In this document: positions 11,118-21,330 of the stretch, in pieces
Layout: the number at the start of each line of letters is the position of its first letter
How positions within the stretch are numbered: the first letter of the stretch is position 1
NCBI GenBank assembly: GCA_015680685.1
Contig: MNCI01036144.1
Span: 188,784 to 252,783 of the forward strand
Length of the DNA stretch: 64,000 nucleotides
Reading direction: 5' to 3'
Source: Gnetum montanum
Taxonomy: Eukaryota; Streptophyta; Gnetopsida; Gnetales; Gnetaceae
Program-made: the position numbers and the translations under genes
The notes under the pieces: generated by a model
Database searches by the model: none
The model's input: only the letters and a program-made list of their open reading frames with translations
What the model was told of the DNA's origin: nothing

Positions 11118-12225
11118 AGGTGGAGTTCATGGAAAGGTTTTATTGTTGTCGATTGACCAACTGCATTCTAGTGGGGTCCTCAGGTTTGTGTATAACCAAG
11201 GCCCCAGATGGGAAGGTTTTAGAGATAATGTTCGGTCCCTTCCACAGTGTTTGAAACTTGGTCGATTGTGGTACGTGTGTGGGGTTCCAATAAAGCACCT
11301 TATCTCCATGTCAAAATGTTACCTTCTGAATCCTAAGATCATGACGTTTTTTATTGTAGGCCTTGTGAATCTCATTTGAAGATAGGGCCACTAATCGATT
11401 CTCATCTAGCACACTTAAGTTGATGATTTGTTTGCGTTGTGCTAGTGGTAGGTCAAGACTTAAGTCACTGGCCATGGATAGTGTTTGGAGTTCTGCTTGG
11501 ATTGGAAGTTTTGGTAGCTTACCGTATACTAACTCATAGGGAGAGTAACCTATAGGAAGTTTCCAAGTGGAGCGATAGGCCCAGAGGGCATCATTAAGTT
11601 TGATGCTCCAATCCCTCTTATATTTACTGATGGTTTGAGTGAGGGTTTTGGTGATTTCCCTATTGGTGACTTCGGCCTGTCCATTGGCTTGGGGGTGATA
11701 AGGTGTTGTAAATTTATGGGTAACCCCCAAGTGTTGCATGAGTTTATGAAAAGTGATGCCCATGAAGTATGTTCCATTTTCTAAGATGAGTGCATGTGGC
11801 ACTCCAAACCTCTTGACAATTTGTTGTTGGACAAATCGTGTGGTGATGTTTGAGGAATAGTCGACGATAATTGCTGCCTCTGCCCACTTTGTGCAGTAGT
11901 CCACAGCGATGATGATATACACCTTCTTATTAGACAAGGGTGTGATGGGACCCATGAAGTCGATGCCCTAGATGTCGAAGGGCTCTAGTGGTTGGATCCA
12001 CTATTGAGGTCCCTCCAATTGTGTAGTCATCGCATCGTTTCTCTGGCATCATTCACAGGAGTGGGCAAACCATTGTGCATCCTTGAAAATTGTGGGCCAG
12101 TAATATCCTGCAAGCAAGATCTTAATGGATGTGCGTCATCTAGCATAGTGGCCCCCACAAGGGCCCTCATGAGCATCTTGGAGGATGCACAGTGTATCAT
12201 CATCAGGGACACACCATCGAATCAG
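11118..12225 (-). pseudogene. Integrase of family A
   Basis: The N-terminal HHCC zinc finger is recognisable at about 12210-12050 (HEGPCGGHYA, then GYYWPTIFKDA and C..CQR). The core begins with FDI*GIDFMGPITPLSNKK and runs open from 11955 to 11311, with DYCTKWAEA, YHPQANGQAEVTNREI and the LWAYRSTWKLPIGYSPYELV segment. The first catalytic Asp (GIDFMG) and the Glu (GQAE) are present. The second Asp, expected in a D-N-G-T motif, is Glu (LILENGTYF). A TAG at 11310 splits off the C-terminal module, which continues as GDKVLYWNP to LVIHKPEDPTRMQLVDRQQ. TAG codons replace a probable Trp and Gln just before the core, so the protein is inactive. Confidence 0.88.
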
Positions 12226-12379
12226 GCCATCTGCGCATACCTTATAAATGTGGCCATTGATTTCCATGAAGTGCTTGGCCTTATGGAAAAACTATTGTTT
12301 CTACCAATGGTTTCACTCCTTTGGCAATTCCTGAGTTGTGAGATAGGTGAGGATGTGACTGAACCAAGGTTATTCCTTG

Positions 12380-13092
12380 GGCACCTACGGATCAAATGCT
12401 CCCACGAAGAGAAGTTCATCAGGAAATTGGTCGGAGAGGGGCTCCTCTTCTTCTGTGTCATCCCATCGCAACCGAGACAAGTGGTTAGCAACCACATTCT
12501 TGGTTCCCTTCCAATCTACCATAGTGAGGTTAAATTCTTGAAGGATCACCAGCCACCGTATGATACGGGGGCTCATTGTTGGTTTGTTCATCAGGAACCA
12601 GATATCATTGTGGTCAGTATGCATGAACACCTTATACCCAAGCACATAGTGTCAAAATTTTTCCAAGGCAAACACCACCGCCATCAAATCCTTTTCGGTG
12701 GTGGTGTAATTAAGCTAGGCACCCGCAATGCTATGACTTGCAAAGTGAATATAGTATGGACATTTTTGATCATCACACTGTGTAAGCATGGCTTCCAATG
12801 CATAGTTGGATGCATCCGTCATGATGTGGTAAGGTCTAGATCAATTAGGTGCCTGTAGAATTGGAGTCTCTACGAGTGACTCTTTAAGCATTTGGAATGT
12901 GGATTCACATTCCCTGGTCCAGATGAATGGAGCATCTTTCTTCGTGAGTTTCACCAACGGCTTGGCAATTTTCGAGAAATTTTTGATGAAGGGTCGGTAG
13001 TAACCACTGTGGCCAAGGAATGACTGAACATCTTTTATAGTGCTTGGTTGCCTGCTAATTCCTTGGATGACCCTAATTTTGTTAAGATCCAC
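12380..13092 (-). pseudogene. RNase H region of family A pol
   Basis: The frame at 13092-12841 carries the RT-thumb/connection signature QSFLGHSGYYRPFIKNFSK followed by KPLVKLTKKDAPFIW. The frame at 12645-12385 is the distal RNase H part, with FMHTDHNDIWFLMNKP, the RIIRWLVILQEFNL segment and VANHLSRL, which precede integrase in plant gypsy elements. The two pieces lie in different frames with stops between, so at least one frameshift occurred. Confidence 0.82.
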
Positions 13093-13149
13093 GTTAATCC
13101 CTATCTATGAAATACGGTGCCCCAGCACAATGCCCTCTTGGACCATTAA

Positions 13150-14226
13150 GTGGCTTTTCTACTAGTTGAGCTATAGGTTAGTGTCCACACACCTTTTCAG
13201 AACTTACTCAAGGTGGTCCAAGGCTTGATCGAATGTGGCCCCATAGGTAGAGAAGTCATCCATGAGGAGTTCTACTCCATTGCCAATTTGCTACTAGAAG
13301 ATTCTGAGGACAAGGCGTTGGAAAGTGGTAGGTGCATTACATAGGTCAAAAGGCATCTTTTTGTATGCAAAAGTCCCCTAGGGACTTGTGAAGGTTGTCT
13401 TGGCCTAGTCTTCTAGCACAATTTGGATTTGGTTATAGACACTATAACCATCCAAAAAGTTATAATAAAAATGCCCCGCAATGGTATCCAACACTTGATC
13501 CACAAATGGGAGTGGGAAGTGATCTTTGAAGGTAGCCATGTTGAGCAATTGGAAATCTATACAGACCCTAAATTTTCCACCCTTCTTTGGCACAATAATG
13601 AGTGGACTGACCCATTCACTATCAGCAATAGAGTAGATCAACCCCACTTTTAGCAATTGCTCGATTTCATCTTTGACGAACTACTTCAATTTGGTGTTCA
13701 ATCACCTTTGTGGTTGTCTTCGTGGCTTCATGGAGGGGTCAATATAAATCTAATGTTGGCAAACCTGAGGATCCACTCCCATTAATTTAGGATACAACCA
13801 TGGAAAATCAGCATCCCATTTGTTTACCACCTTCAACAATTTCTTCTTCTGTTCAGGAGCAAGGATGGCATTGATAATTACTGGTTTCCCATTCTGTAAA
13901 AATGCATATTCTACATGCACCGGTAAGGATTTGAGTTCCAAGGGCTCTTTTTTGAAACTTTCAGGGATTTGCAACTTTCCCCAATCATCATGGTCATCAA
14001 CAGTGGATACTTGTTGATGAACCTCTTCCAAATGATCCATGCTTTCTATGTAGGCTCGTACAATCTCCTCAGATGGTTCCATGCAAAGAGTGCTGCTAAC
14101 AGGATAAGCGGTCAGCCACCAGATGCCTTCTTGAGTTGTGGCTACTACGTACAAGCATTGTTGGACTTGCGATTCCTCGATACACCGACTGCATGCTTGA
14201 ATAGATGTCTGCTTAGCGGACCACAA
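13150..14226 (-). pseudogene. Reverse transcriptase of family A pol
   Basis: The linker after protease reads LPVHVEYAFLQNGKPVIINA and LAPEQKKKLLKVVNKWDADF, as in Athila pol. The RT fingers follow: LLKVGLIYSIADSEWVSPLI, VPKKGGKFRVCIDFQLLN and FYYNFLDGYSVYNQI. The catalytic block is MDDF at 13252-13263, then TYGATFDQALDHLE. After it, NL*LN**KSHLMVQEGIVLG shows three TAG codons within about six positions where Gln/Trp-type codons are expected. YIDD/YVDD of Tat elements is replaced by MDDF, which places the element with Athila. Confidence 0.88.
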
Positions 14227-14670
14227 CTACTGCACATAGTTACACCTAGAGTCACTGTATGTAATGCATGGAATGCGCTTCTTCTCGATCTTCCCAAAAG
14301 GATTTTCCTTTGAAATTTTGAGGGAAAGATCTTGGAGTCCTAGTCTTGCATCCACCATGCTTAGCCAGGCTCTTCCCATTATGATTGGGAAGTTCCCCTT
14401 GCAATTTTCAACTTGGATGACAAGGAAATCAGCAGGATAGGACCACCCACAAACGATGGTCACAATGTCCTCCACCAATCCCAAGGGAACAGTGATGGAT
14501 TGGTCTACCAGTTTGAGTTGAATGTTGCTCTTCTTTAATGGGGGTAGGTTCCAATTCTTGTACATGTCATGTGAAATCAAATTGACTCCTGATCCCGAAT
14601 CCAGAAGGGCTTTACATGGCTCATTTCCTGCCACCTGAAGATATATGAGGGGACTCCCTGGATCAGTCAA
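14227..14670 (-). pseudogene. Retropepsin (aspartic protease) of family A
   Basis: An open frame of 147 codons carries the active-site motif ALLDSGSGVNLIS near residue 20, a plausible flap region (GWSYPADFLVIQVENCKGN) and IIMGRAWLSMVDARLG, the plant gypsy counterpart of the ILGRPWL motif. It lies between gag and the RT linker, as expected. The D-S-G triad is intact. An older copy of the same domain is at 1351-1625. Confidence 0.88.
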
Positions 14671-15630
14671 TTTTTGGGGAAGATGGCCTACCTTGATCTA
14701 GTCGGTCACTACGTTTGTGAGAATGACCGTTTGTATGTTGGAGGGTGTTTTTTTGAAGGCTGCTCGAAGGGTGGAACAGTGGAGGTGGTTTGAGGTTCAG
14801 AGGCACTAGCCACAAGTGTGTGTGAGGGTGTGCTTAAGTTATTGGGCTAGAAGAAGGGACATTTTCATGTCTTGGCTTCCATTCCACTAAGCTAAGGAGC
14901 CAATTATAGGTTGACATCCCTCGTAGCATTGCATTGTTGTGGCTATGGTTGGATTTCCCCCCTGCATAGTTGGAGCAGGTGGTAGCTAAGTGGAGTGCTG
15001 TGGAGTAGGAATGGCAAGAGAAGGTGATGGAGGATAGTAAAGATGTGGGCTTTCCCCCCTGGGTGATGGAGATTATGGTCTAAAATATTCCGGTGGGTGG
15101 TAGTAATTCTGAAAGGTTGCATGACTAGAAGAGTCCCGTGGAGAGACTGGTTGTTGAACATAGTACCCATAGGGATCTAGTTGTCTGTAAGGGTACTACT
15201 ACCTTGGAGGTGGCATCCCCCATGCTTTTGGGTTCTGCCACTGCTAAAAGTGTTCATAACGTTGCGAGGGTACTCTACTTAGATAATATCCTTACTACTG
15301 GTGGAACTGCTTGGGATTGCCTTGTGGGTAAGGAAACCTTCGGGGTGTTTGTCTCTTTGCCAAACGAGGGTTTAACGCATACACCACAGACTCTTGTAGA
15401 TGTGACACTATGGGGCAACATCCCTTAGGATGTTCATATTGGTATATGTCACATTCATTATCTTCCTCTATATCAGAGTCTGCAACTTATTCTACTACAA
15501 CAACTTTGCCCTTACCCTTATGGTGGGCATGTTTAGCTTCCTTCTTCCTACACTGATCACGATCATTACCTTATTCTCTAGAATCCTCTACGATGTTCAA
15601 AACACTTTGGAATTTTTCATCTAAATAATC
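14671..15630 (-). pseudogene. Gag C-terminal/linker region of family A
   Basis: This is the expected place for the nucleocapsid and the gag-protease linker. Minus-strand reading is broken by many stops, and I cannot point to an intact CCHC knuckle. Short frames in both directions have no recognisable domain. I assign it by position only. Confidence 0.4.
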
Positions 15631-17206
15631 TCACATCTTTTCAACCTTTATCAATATTTTAGAGGCAAACTTCTGTAGGGGCAAGGTTTTTCGGTTCACT
15701 GCTACATCCAGTGGTGATTCCTCCTCCTCTTCACAAAATCGAACCTCCTTTTTTCTGATGGAGGGATCTTGATTAAACTCCTCTACACTCTCCTTCTTTC
15801 TGAGTTCCCCCTCTTCTTTAGCCACTTGCTCAATTAGGCGTTGTAGTTGATGGGCCCTCAGTTTTGATAATCGTCCCTGGGCATACATGCCAAGGGTCTT
15901 TCTAGTTTTAAAGCAGAGCCCATCAATGATATGGTGAAGCTGTGACCGCTGAGAGTAGCCATGACCATGGCACTGATGTAACAATGAATAGTATCTACTC
16001 ATGGCTGCATCCAAGGGTTCATGATTACCTTGCTTCCAGCCTTGGATTTGATGTCTCAAATTTGCCACTCTGGAGTAGGTTTGATACTTGTTGTTGAAGA
16101 TCTCCAGCATCTCCAGAATTGATTCTGGTTCCAAAGACCGGTACCAACTTTCTGCTTCTTTGATGAGTATGTGATGGAATAGCTTAAGATTTTTCCAATC
16201 ATTGTCGATGTTCTGCAGTGTGCAAGCATCATGAAATGCTTGCAAGTGAGTTTGCGGATCACAATTGTATCCCCATTCAAATCTAGGGATGTTGTTCATT
16301 TCAATGCGTTTGATCTGGCTATCCTTCAAGTGCCTGTTGGGTATCTGAACTACCTTGGCAATATGAAGCATGCTTCGAGTAGCCAACAATGGCTCATCTA
16401 AGTCATAATCCTACTGAGGACCATGATGTCTATGATGATTTTGGCTACCTATCCTTTCATGCCGGTGTGCCTCATGCGATTGGTCATGTGCTTCCTCACG
16501 CCATTCCTTTTGGTCCTTACGACCACCACCACCTCGCTACTTTATACCACAGTTATGATCAGATTCTAAAATGGATGAAGGTATAGGGGAGCGAGAGGAT
16601 GGAGAAGAGGGAGAGGGATCACCACACCCTGGTGTTGATCTCCCCTCTACTCTGATGGTGGCCTCGATCTTCCTGCCCATCTTTGCTTCTGTCGTGACTT
16701 CTCTTACGTGACCCTTCATCCTCTTGGGGGTCTCGGTCACTTGATTACTTGTTCTAGATGATGGAATGAATGATCTAATGCCCCAGAGGAAGTTTGACTG
16801 AATGGGAATCGTGAAAGATAGGCTCCCTGTCATCCTGAAGCCCTTGCAAGAATAAGGGGTTACTGAATTGTTTCCCCTTCATGTGTTCATACCATTCAGC
16901 CTGCTGCTGGTCTCATGCCCATTGGGCCTTAGTGGGATGATAGTCTCAGTAGTCATGGTCCTCCATGATGTACTCCACATCATGGTCCTAGATGCCTAGT
17001 TTGGCAAGATTGTGAAACAACGTTCCAGGAGCTGATCGGTCAAGAGGTAGTATGATGTTGCCTTCCATGTCCCACCATCATGAATGTTCATCCTGATGTA
17101 GGATGAAGGTGAAGTTGGGGACATATCCATCTGGATGCATGTAGACCACCCGACATTCTTGTGGCACCGATGGGTTGGATTCATCTCGCCTATGAGAAGA
17201 AGACAT
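15631..17206 (-). pseudogene. Gag of family A
   Basis: The start is the ATG at 17206 (MSSSHRRDESNPSVPQECRV). About 900 bp follow, readable with several stops. An open 252-codon segment (16389-15631) then holds the retrotransposon gag capsid fold: FEWGYNCDPQTHLQAFHDAC, EAESWYRSLEPESI, LRHQIQGWKQGNHEPLDAAM and LHHIIDGLCFKTRKTLG. The C-terminal part is Lys/Glu-rich, as in EQVAKEEGELRKKESVEEF. Its position directly inside the PBS fits gag. The N-terminal half is disrupted, so no full-length protein can be made. Confidence 0.85.
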
Positions 17207-17350
17207 GTTGGATATTAGATAATCCACTAATTGGTGTACCTTACTTTTTACTTAGTCTGCCTAGCATGCATAAATTTTACTATCTTGGGTTTGTTCGAAC
17301 GACATGAATGATAATTTTGCTAAGGTTAAATGACGCATGTAAGACTATAG

Positions 17351-17368
17351 TCCCTGGCAACAGCACCA
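17351..17368 (-). other. Primer-binding site, tRNA-Asp type
   Basis: The minus strand reads TGGTGCTGTTGCCAGGGA one base after the 5' LTR end. The PBS complementary to plant tRNA-Asp is TGGCGCCGTTGCCGGGGA, so 15 of 18 positions match. All three differences are C-to-T or G-to-A changes at CpG sites, as expected from deamination of methylated cytosine. Athila-branch elements commonly use tRNA-Asp. Confidence 0.85.
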
Positions 17369-17369
17369 A

Positions 17370-18257
17370 TGATGAGTGGCTAGGAACCCCTATGCCCAAC
17401 CATGCGAATCACATGCATTCACATGCAACTCGGTCAAATTTTGTAGACTGTAAGCACTTTGCATACACTAGACCTTAACCAGCAAAACCTTGTGTTGGAA
17501 CAGTCTTTGTCTTCCCAACCTCACTTGTGGTGTTCTGATTGCGATGGTTAAGTGATGTTGAGGTAAATGATTTTTATGGATTTTTCACTTTATCTTCTAG
17601 TGTCTAATTCTTGGAATGGAGAGTAAGGAATGGAATACTACGGAATCTATAATTATCCTAATCTATATCTTAACTCTTCCTAGCATAAGTATCCGATCCC
17701 ATCTTTCGTGCACATCCTGAACATCCCCTAACCACTACTGGGTTACCAGACGTTAAGTGTTGCTAGGTTTCCAAGTGTTGGGTTTATGTTCGAGATGGTT
17801 GTACTTATGGATTCTATGAACTATAAAAGAGCGATAGCGATTAAAATAATAACAATGGAAACTTTAGGAATTATTAAAGCATAGAAATATTAAACTATTA
17901 AATGCATTAAATGACTAAGTCCAATTGCTGCAAGGAATGCTTGAAAATCTTGTCTTTATTACCATTCACGCCAATGGGTTTAGGTACATTAGCACTCAAA
18001 TAAAAAGCCGGACACTTTTCTTACACCTACTGCGGGCACTTGAAAATATTCTAACTCTCGTAGAAAAAAACTGCAAGAGCTTCGCTACAATTGCCAAAAA
18101 GGTCCCTAAGTGTGGTGGGAGCCCACTTATTTATAGGCTGAAATAGGCCATGTAATAGGGCCACGTCGACACATGGAAGGATGCGTCGACGCGGCCCCAT
18201 ATACGGGGTCTCGTATACATGGCCTAGTTAATGCATCAATCGTTTAGGATTTCATCA
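17370..18257 (-). repeat. Family A LTR, right copy (5' LTR)
   Basis: It is 888 bp, TGATGAGTGG to TTTCATCA, matching 4983-5887 with differences at roughly a tenth of aligned sites, mostly C/T and G/A. A TATA-like CTATAAATAAG lies at 18126-18136 on the minus strand. Palindromic GC-rich words lie beyond it at 18150-18220 (GTCGAC, CCCCATATACGGGG). Confidence 0.95.
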
Positions 18258-18262
18258 TCAAG
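18258..18262. repeat. Target-site duplication TCAAG, right copy
   Basis: It is identical to 4978-4982. Joining the flanks restores AAGTCCTCAAGTGATTGG, which matches AAGTCCCTAGGTGATTGG in the uninterrupted family B LTR at 56788. Confidence 0.95.
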
Positions 18263-18390
18263 TGATTGGCAAGACTATTTGAGGCACTTTGGATCCTTTT
18301 AAGATTGTTTGAGGCACTTTGGATCATGGAGCTAAACTATTTCATATGGGATTTTTCAATTTTCCATTATTGAATTTTTTTGTCACTACA
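18263..18390 (+). mobile_element. Family B LTR, 3' end after the nested insertion
   Basis: It continues the LTR begun at 4561-4982. TGATTGGCAAG...TTTGAGGCACTTTGGATC corresponds to 56798-56860, and the LTR probably ends at CACTACA (18384-18390). The phrase AAGANNNTTTGAGGCACTTTGGATC is duplicated locally (18273-18295 and 18301-18324). Confidence 0.75.
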
Positions 18391-18395
18391 GTTTT

Positions 18396-18411
18396 TGGCA
18401 CAAGAAGGAGA
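18396..18411 (+). other. Candidate primer-binding site of family B
   Basis: TTGGCACAAGAAGGAG lies 5 bases after the inferred LTR end. The same motif, TGGCACTAGAAGGAAG, lies at 56938-56953 in the other plus-strand copy. TGGCRC at the start is typical of plant Ty3/gypsy PBSs. I cannot name the tRNA with certainty. Confidence 0.5.
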
Positions 18412-18765
18412 TCCTCTAGATAACTTCTTCACTAAAATCTATTTGCACAAACATTTTACTACCTATCTTTACTGTGAAACATATTGTCTTGAATTTTTTC
18501 AAAATCCCAAATGTGAATTTACAGCTTGTTTTACCCTTAGAAATTTTTTTTATTTTTGCATTTATAGGTTTAGTGCACAATGCAACCTCTATTTCCTGCA
18601 TTTGTAGTTTTTTTGCAATTAGAGTGCATGTTGATCTTGTTTTTTTTTGTACTTGTAGTTTGTAGACTTTTATATGTTTTTTTATACATGCTAAAGTCCA
18701 TTTTCATTTTCCCTAGCATCATGACACATACAAGAAAGTTTTTTTCATTATAATTACAGTTCACA

Positions 18766-19090
18766 CATTGAAGCTCCACACACTGGAGCTTCACATGTTA
18801 GAGCTCTCACAATCTATAGATCCTACAAGTTGTCTTCACAAGTTGCAACTTTCACATGTTATAACTCTCACACTTTAAGGCCTCATATGTTGAAGCTTCA
18901 TACATTAAAGCCTCACAAGCTAAAGCTTCACATATTGAAGCATCACAAGCTGAAGCGTCACAAGCTAAAGCTTCACATGCTAAAGCCTTACAAGTTGAAG
19001 CTTCACACGTTGAAGCCTCACAAGCTTCACATGGTAAAGCCTTAGAAGCTAAAACTTCACATGCTATGAAGCCTCACACACTACAAGCTA
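18766..19090 (+). repeat. Tandem array of about 15 bp (CACAAGCTAAAGCTT-like)
   Basis: More than 15 units of the form CACANGYTRAAGCYT follow head to tail in the 5' leader of the family B element, before gag. The 15-bp period keeps the frame, giving a repeated K-L-H-x-L-K-P-H peptide at 18830-19045. Units differ at one to three positions, mainly C/T. Confidence 0.9.
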
Positions 19091-19339
19091 AATCTTGTTA
19101 CAAAAGTAATAAAAATAGAAAAAAAATTATCATACTTAATTAATTTAATTGGTTTCCTATAATTTATGCATGTTGTTTTAGCTATCTTATCACACAACAT
19201 CATTTCCATGGACTTGAATGATGAATCCTCTCATGTATATAACCCTAATAACCCAATTGTATTGAAGCATAAGTAGTTTCTTATGTAGTTAGGAGTTAGC
19301 CCAATTCAAGTAAACATCAATGAGAAATACTACAACTTC

Positions 19340-20640
19340 ATATGCATGAAAATTCAAGCATGTTTGTGCATCCCATGCAAGGATTTTGACTCTATGCATC
19401 ACTATGAGTTGACCTACAAGGATGGAAAGGAATACATCCCTTCACCATATGACAACATTGAATTATCCAAATTTTACATGCACTTGTTGGCACAATTGGT
19501 AAGTGTGGATGAGGATAGTAAATTAACCAAAAAGGTTAGTTTATGGTCTCACTCAAAGGATCAAGATGAGTTTGGAGTTGAGTATGAGCCATGTATGTTC
19601 TTAGTAGACCTTTTTCAACGATTTGTTCTAGAGGTGATCATGTTCAACACTTTGGCTTCAGCTTCATTGGTGAACCAAGCTCTCCCTATGACCTTGACAA
19701 ACACAAGTTTCCAACTCACTTTCTTGTTTACTTCTTTGTTCATATTAGCACCTTCCATGACTATGCCTCAACCTCCACTAGTAATTCACTCTATGCCTCA
19801 ACCTTTTATAGTTTTGATTGGTTCCTTTCTTGGCATGTAAATTTCAAGCATTTTGCATAACCTATTTGCTTCCAATGCCTCTTTTGTTCCACAAATCCTA
19901 GTGCAAATCTCATTTCCCATATGTAGCCCCACTGTAATGATGATCACACAATCTCTCTAGTCCATACTGATGCCAATTGCGTGGCCTTAAGCCACTCAAC
20001 CTCCTCCCTAGTCATCAATAAAAATGTTGCAACCTATAGGAGCATCCCAAGGCCTAGATCAAGCCTTCCAAATGATCAAAGACCTCATTGAACAGCTACA
20101 GAAGCTTAAAGCTAGTACCACTCAAATGGTGAAGGCTATGGACTTCTACCATGATGATCCCATTAGTCCTACCATTTCTCAAATAACATTACCCATGGGA
20201 ATGCCTATCCCAAACTTCACCAATTACAATGGTAAAGGAGAACCTAATGTACATCTTGTTAACTTCTAGTCTGAGTGCCTCCTATTACAAGCATAACCTC
20301 ACATGATACTACAAATTCTTCCTATTTCCCTAAAAGGAAAGACTTTGAACTGGTACTAAACCTTGCCTAGAGGTTCTATATCCTCTCTTGAAGACTTGAT
20401 AAACTAATTTATCAATTGCTTTAAATACAGCTTGAAGTCAAATACAACATTGGACCAACTCATGAAAGTGAGGTAGGGATCACTTGAACCTACCCAAATT
20501 TTTATTCAAAGATGGAATCTAATATTGAATGAGATTCTAGAGCCTATCTCTAAACTCCACCTCTTAGCCATCTTTAAAGTGATTAATGACTTCATTAAGT
20601 CAAAGCTTTACTACTTATAACCTTGATCACTGAGCCATGT
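19340..20640 (+). pseudogene. Gag of the interrupted family B element (decayed)
   Basis: The best segment is at 20024-20269 (FQMIKDLIEQLQKLKASTTQ, then GMPIPNFTNYNGKGEPNVHL). It continues with stops through GKTLNWY*TLPRGSISSLED and VINDFIKSKLYYL. This aligns with the gag at 58300-58800 (NGKGDPNAHL, FIKSKLYYL) and has the retrotransposon gag (PF03732-type) pattern. An upstream frame at 19346-19840 has no assigned domain but may be the gag N-terminus. Sequence after about 20640 no longer reads as gag-pol, so the element is truncated. Confidence 0.72.
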
Positions 20641-20779
20641 CTTTTCACAAATTAATAATTAAATATTACCTTGTCATGTTCATAGGCCATGTAAAATGTT
20701 TCTAGCCTTTATTCTAAAGTTTAAAGCCTCACATTTTCTCATATTACTTATGATTTTTTTTTTGTTTTGGTACTATTCT

Positions 20780-21330
20780 TTGCTTTTTGCAAAACCACAA
20801 CTTTATCATAACTTATGGTAAACATAGAAATATTTCTAGATAATCATGACTTCATTATGACTTGTGTTGAATACATAAATATTGCCAAGCAATCATTACT
20901 TCACCATGACTCATGGTAAAAAATCATGACTTTATCATTACTCATGGTCAGAGATCATGACTTGTGCTCCACTCATAGTTTGAGCTTTTTTATTCCCATG
21001 ACTTGTAGTCCTCTCATGGTACTAAATTTAAAGTACAAGAAGTATCACTAAGGCTAGAATATTTACCACAACCTTACCACATAACATCGTCAGCTTGTGG
21101 TTTGCTCAAAGTTCATTTTTCTTTATTTTTGATAGGTCATGATTCATGGTGGGCTAATGGTATAATAACAAGACTTGATCAAGACCCATGTGGGCTTGTG
21201 ATATAATAAAAAGACTTGATCATGAGCTATGATTAGCCATCACAACCCATAATAAATTATCACAACTTATGGAATTGTAGTGCATGATTTCTCTATCAAT
21301 TGTGGTCAACTAATATGAAAGGAGGAGCAT
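20780..21330. repeat. Degenerate short-word repeat (ATCATGACTT / CATGACTCATGGT)
   Basis: ATCATGACTT, CTCATGGT and GACTTGATCA words recur dozens of times, with local units of about 25-50 bp (for example 20850-20960 and 21160-21260). Order and spacing are irregular, so the array is old or has been rearranged. Confidence 0.65.

Larger units (their letters stand above)
4983..18257 (-). mobile_element. Family A: full-length Athila-like Ty3/gypsy retrotransposon (13.3 kb)
   Basis: The element is structurally complete: two LTRs with TGATGA...TCATCA ends, a perfect TSD, a tRNA-Asp-type PBS, and gag, protease, RT, RNase H and integrase in that order on the minus strand, followed by a 5-kb extra region with its own ORF. 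The RT signature MDDF, the GIVLGH segment after it and FLGHSGYYR are typical of the Athila branch. Its coding regions carry many stops and the integrase has lost a catalytic residue, so it is dead. By hand alignment the LTRs differ at roughly one site in ten, so the insertion is old. Confidence 0.92.

Noticed and set aside
11992-12858. 288-codon plus-strand frame
   Set aside because: It is the antisense of RNase H/integrase of family A; the minus strand carries the recognised domains.
13969-14313. Plus-strand frames opposite the protease/RT linker
   Set aside because: Antisense shadow of the family A pol region, no independent motif.
18830-19045. Open frame encoding a repeated K-L-H-x-L-K-P-H peptide
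   Set aside because: It is only the 15-bp tandem array translated; a period divisible by three keeps any frame open. No sign of a real gene.
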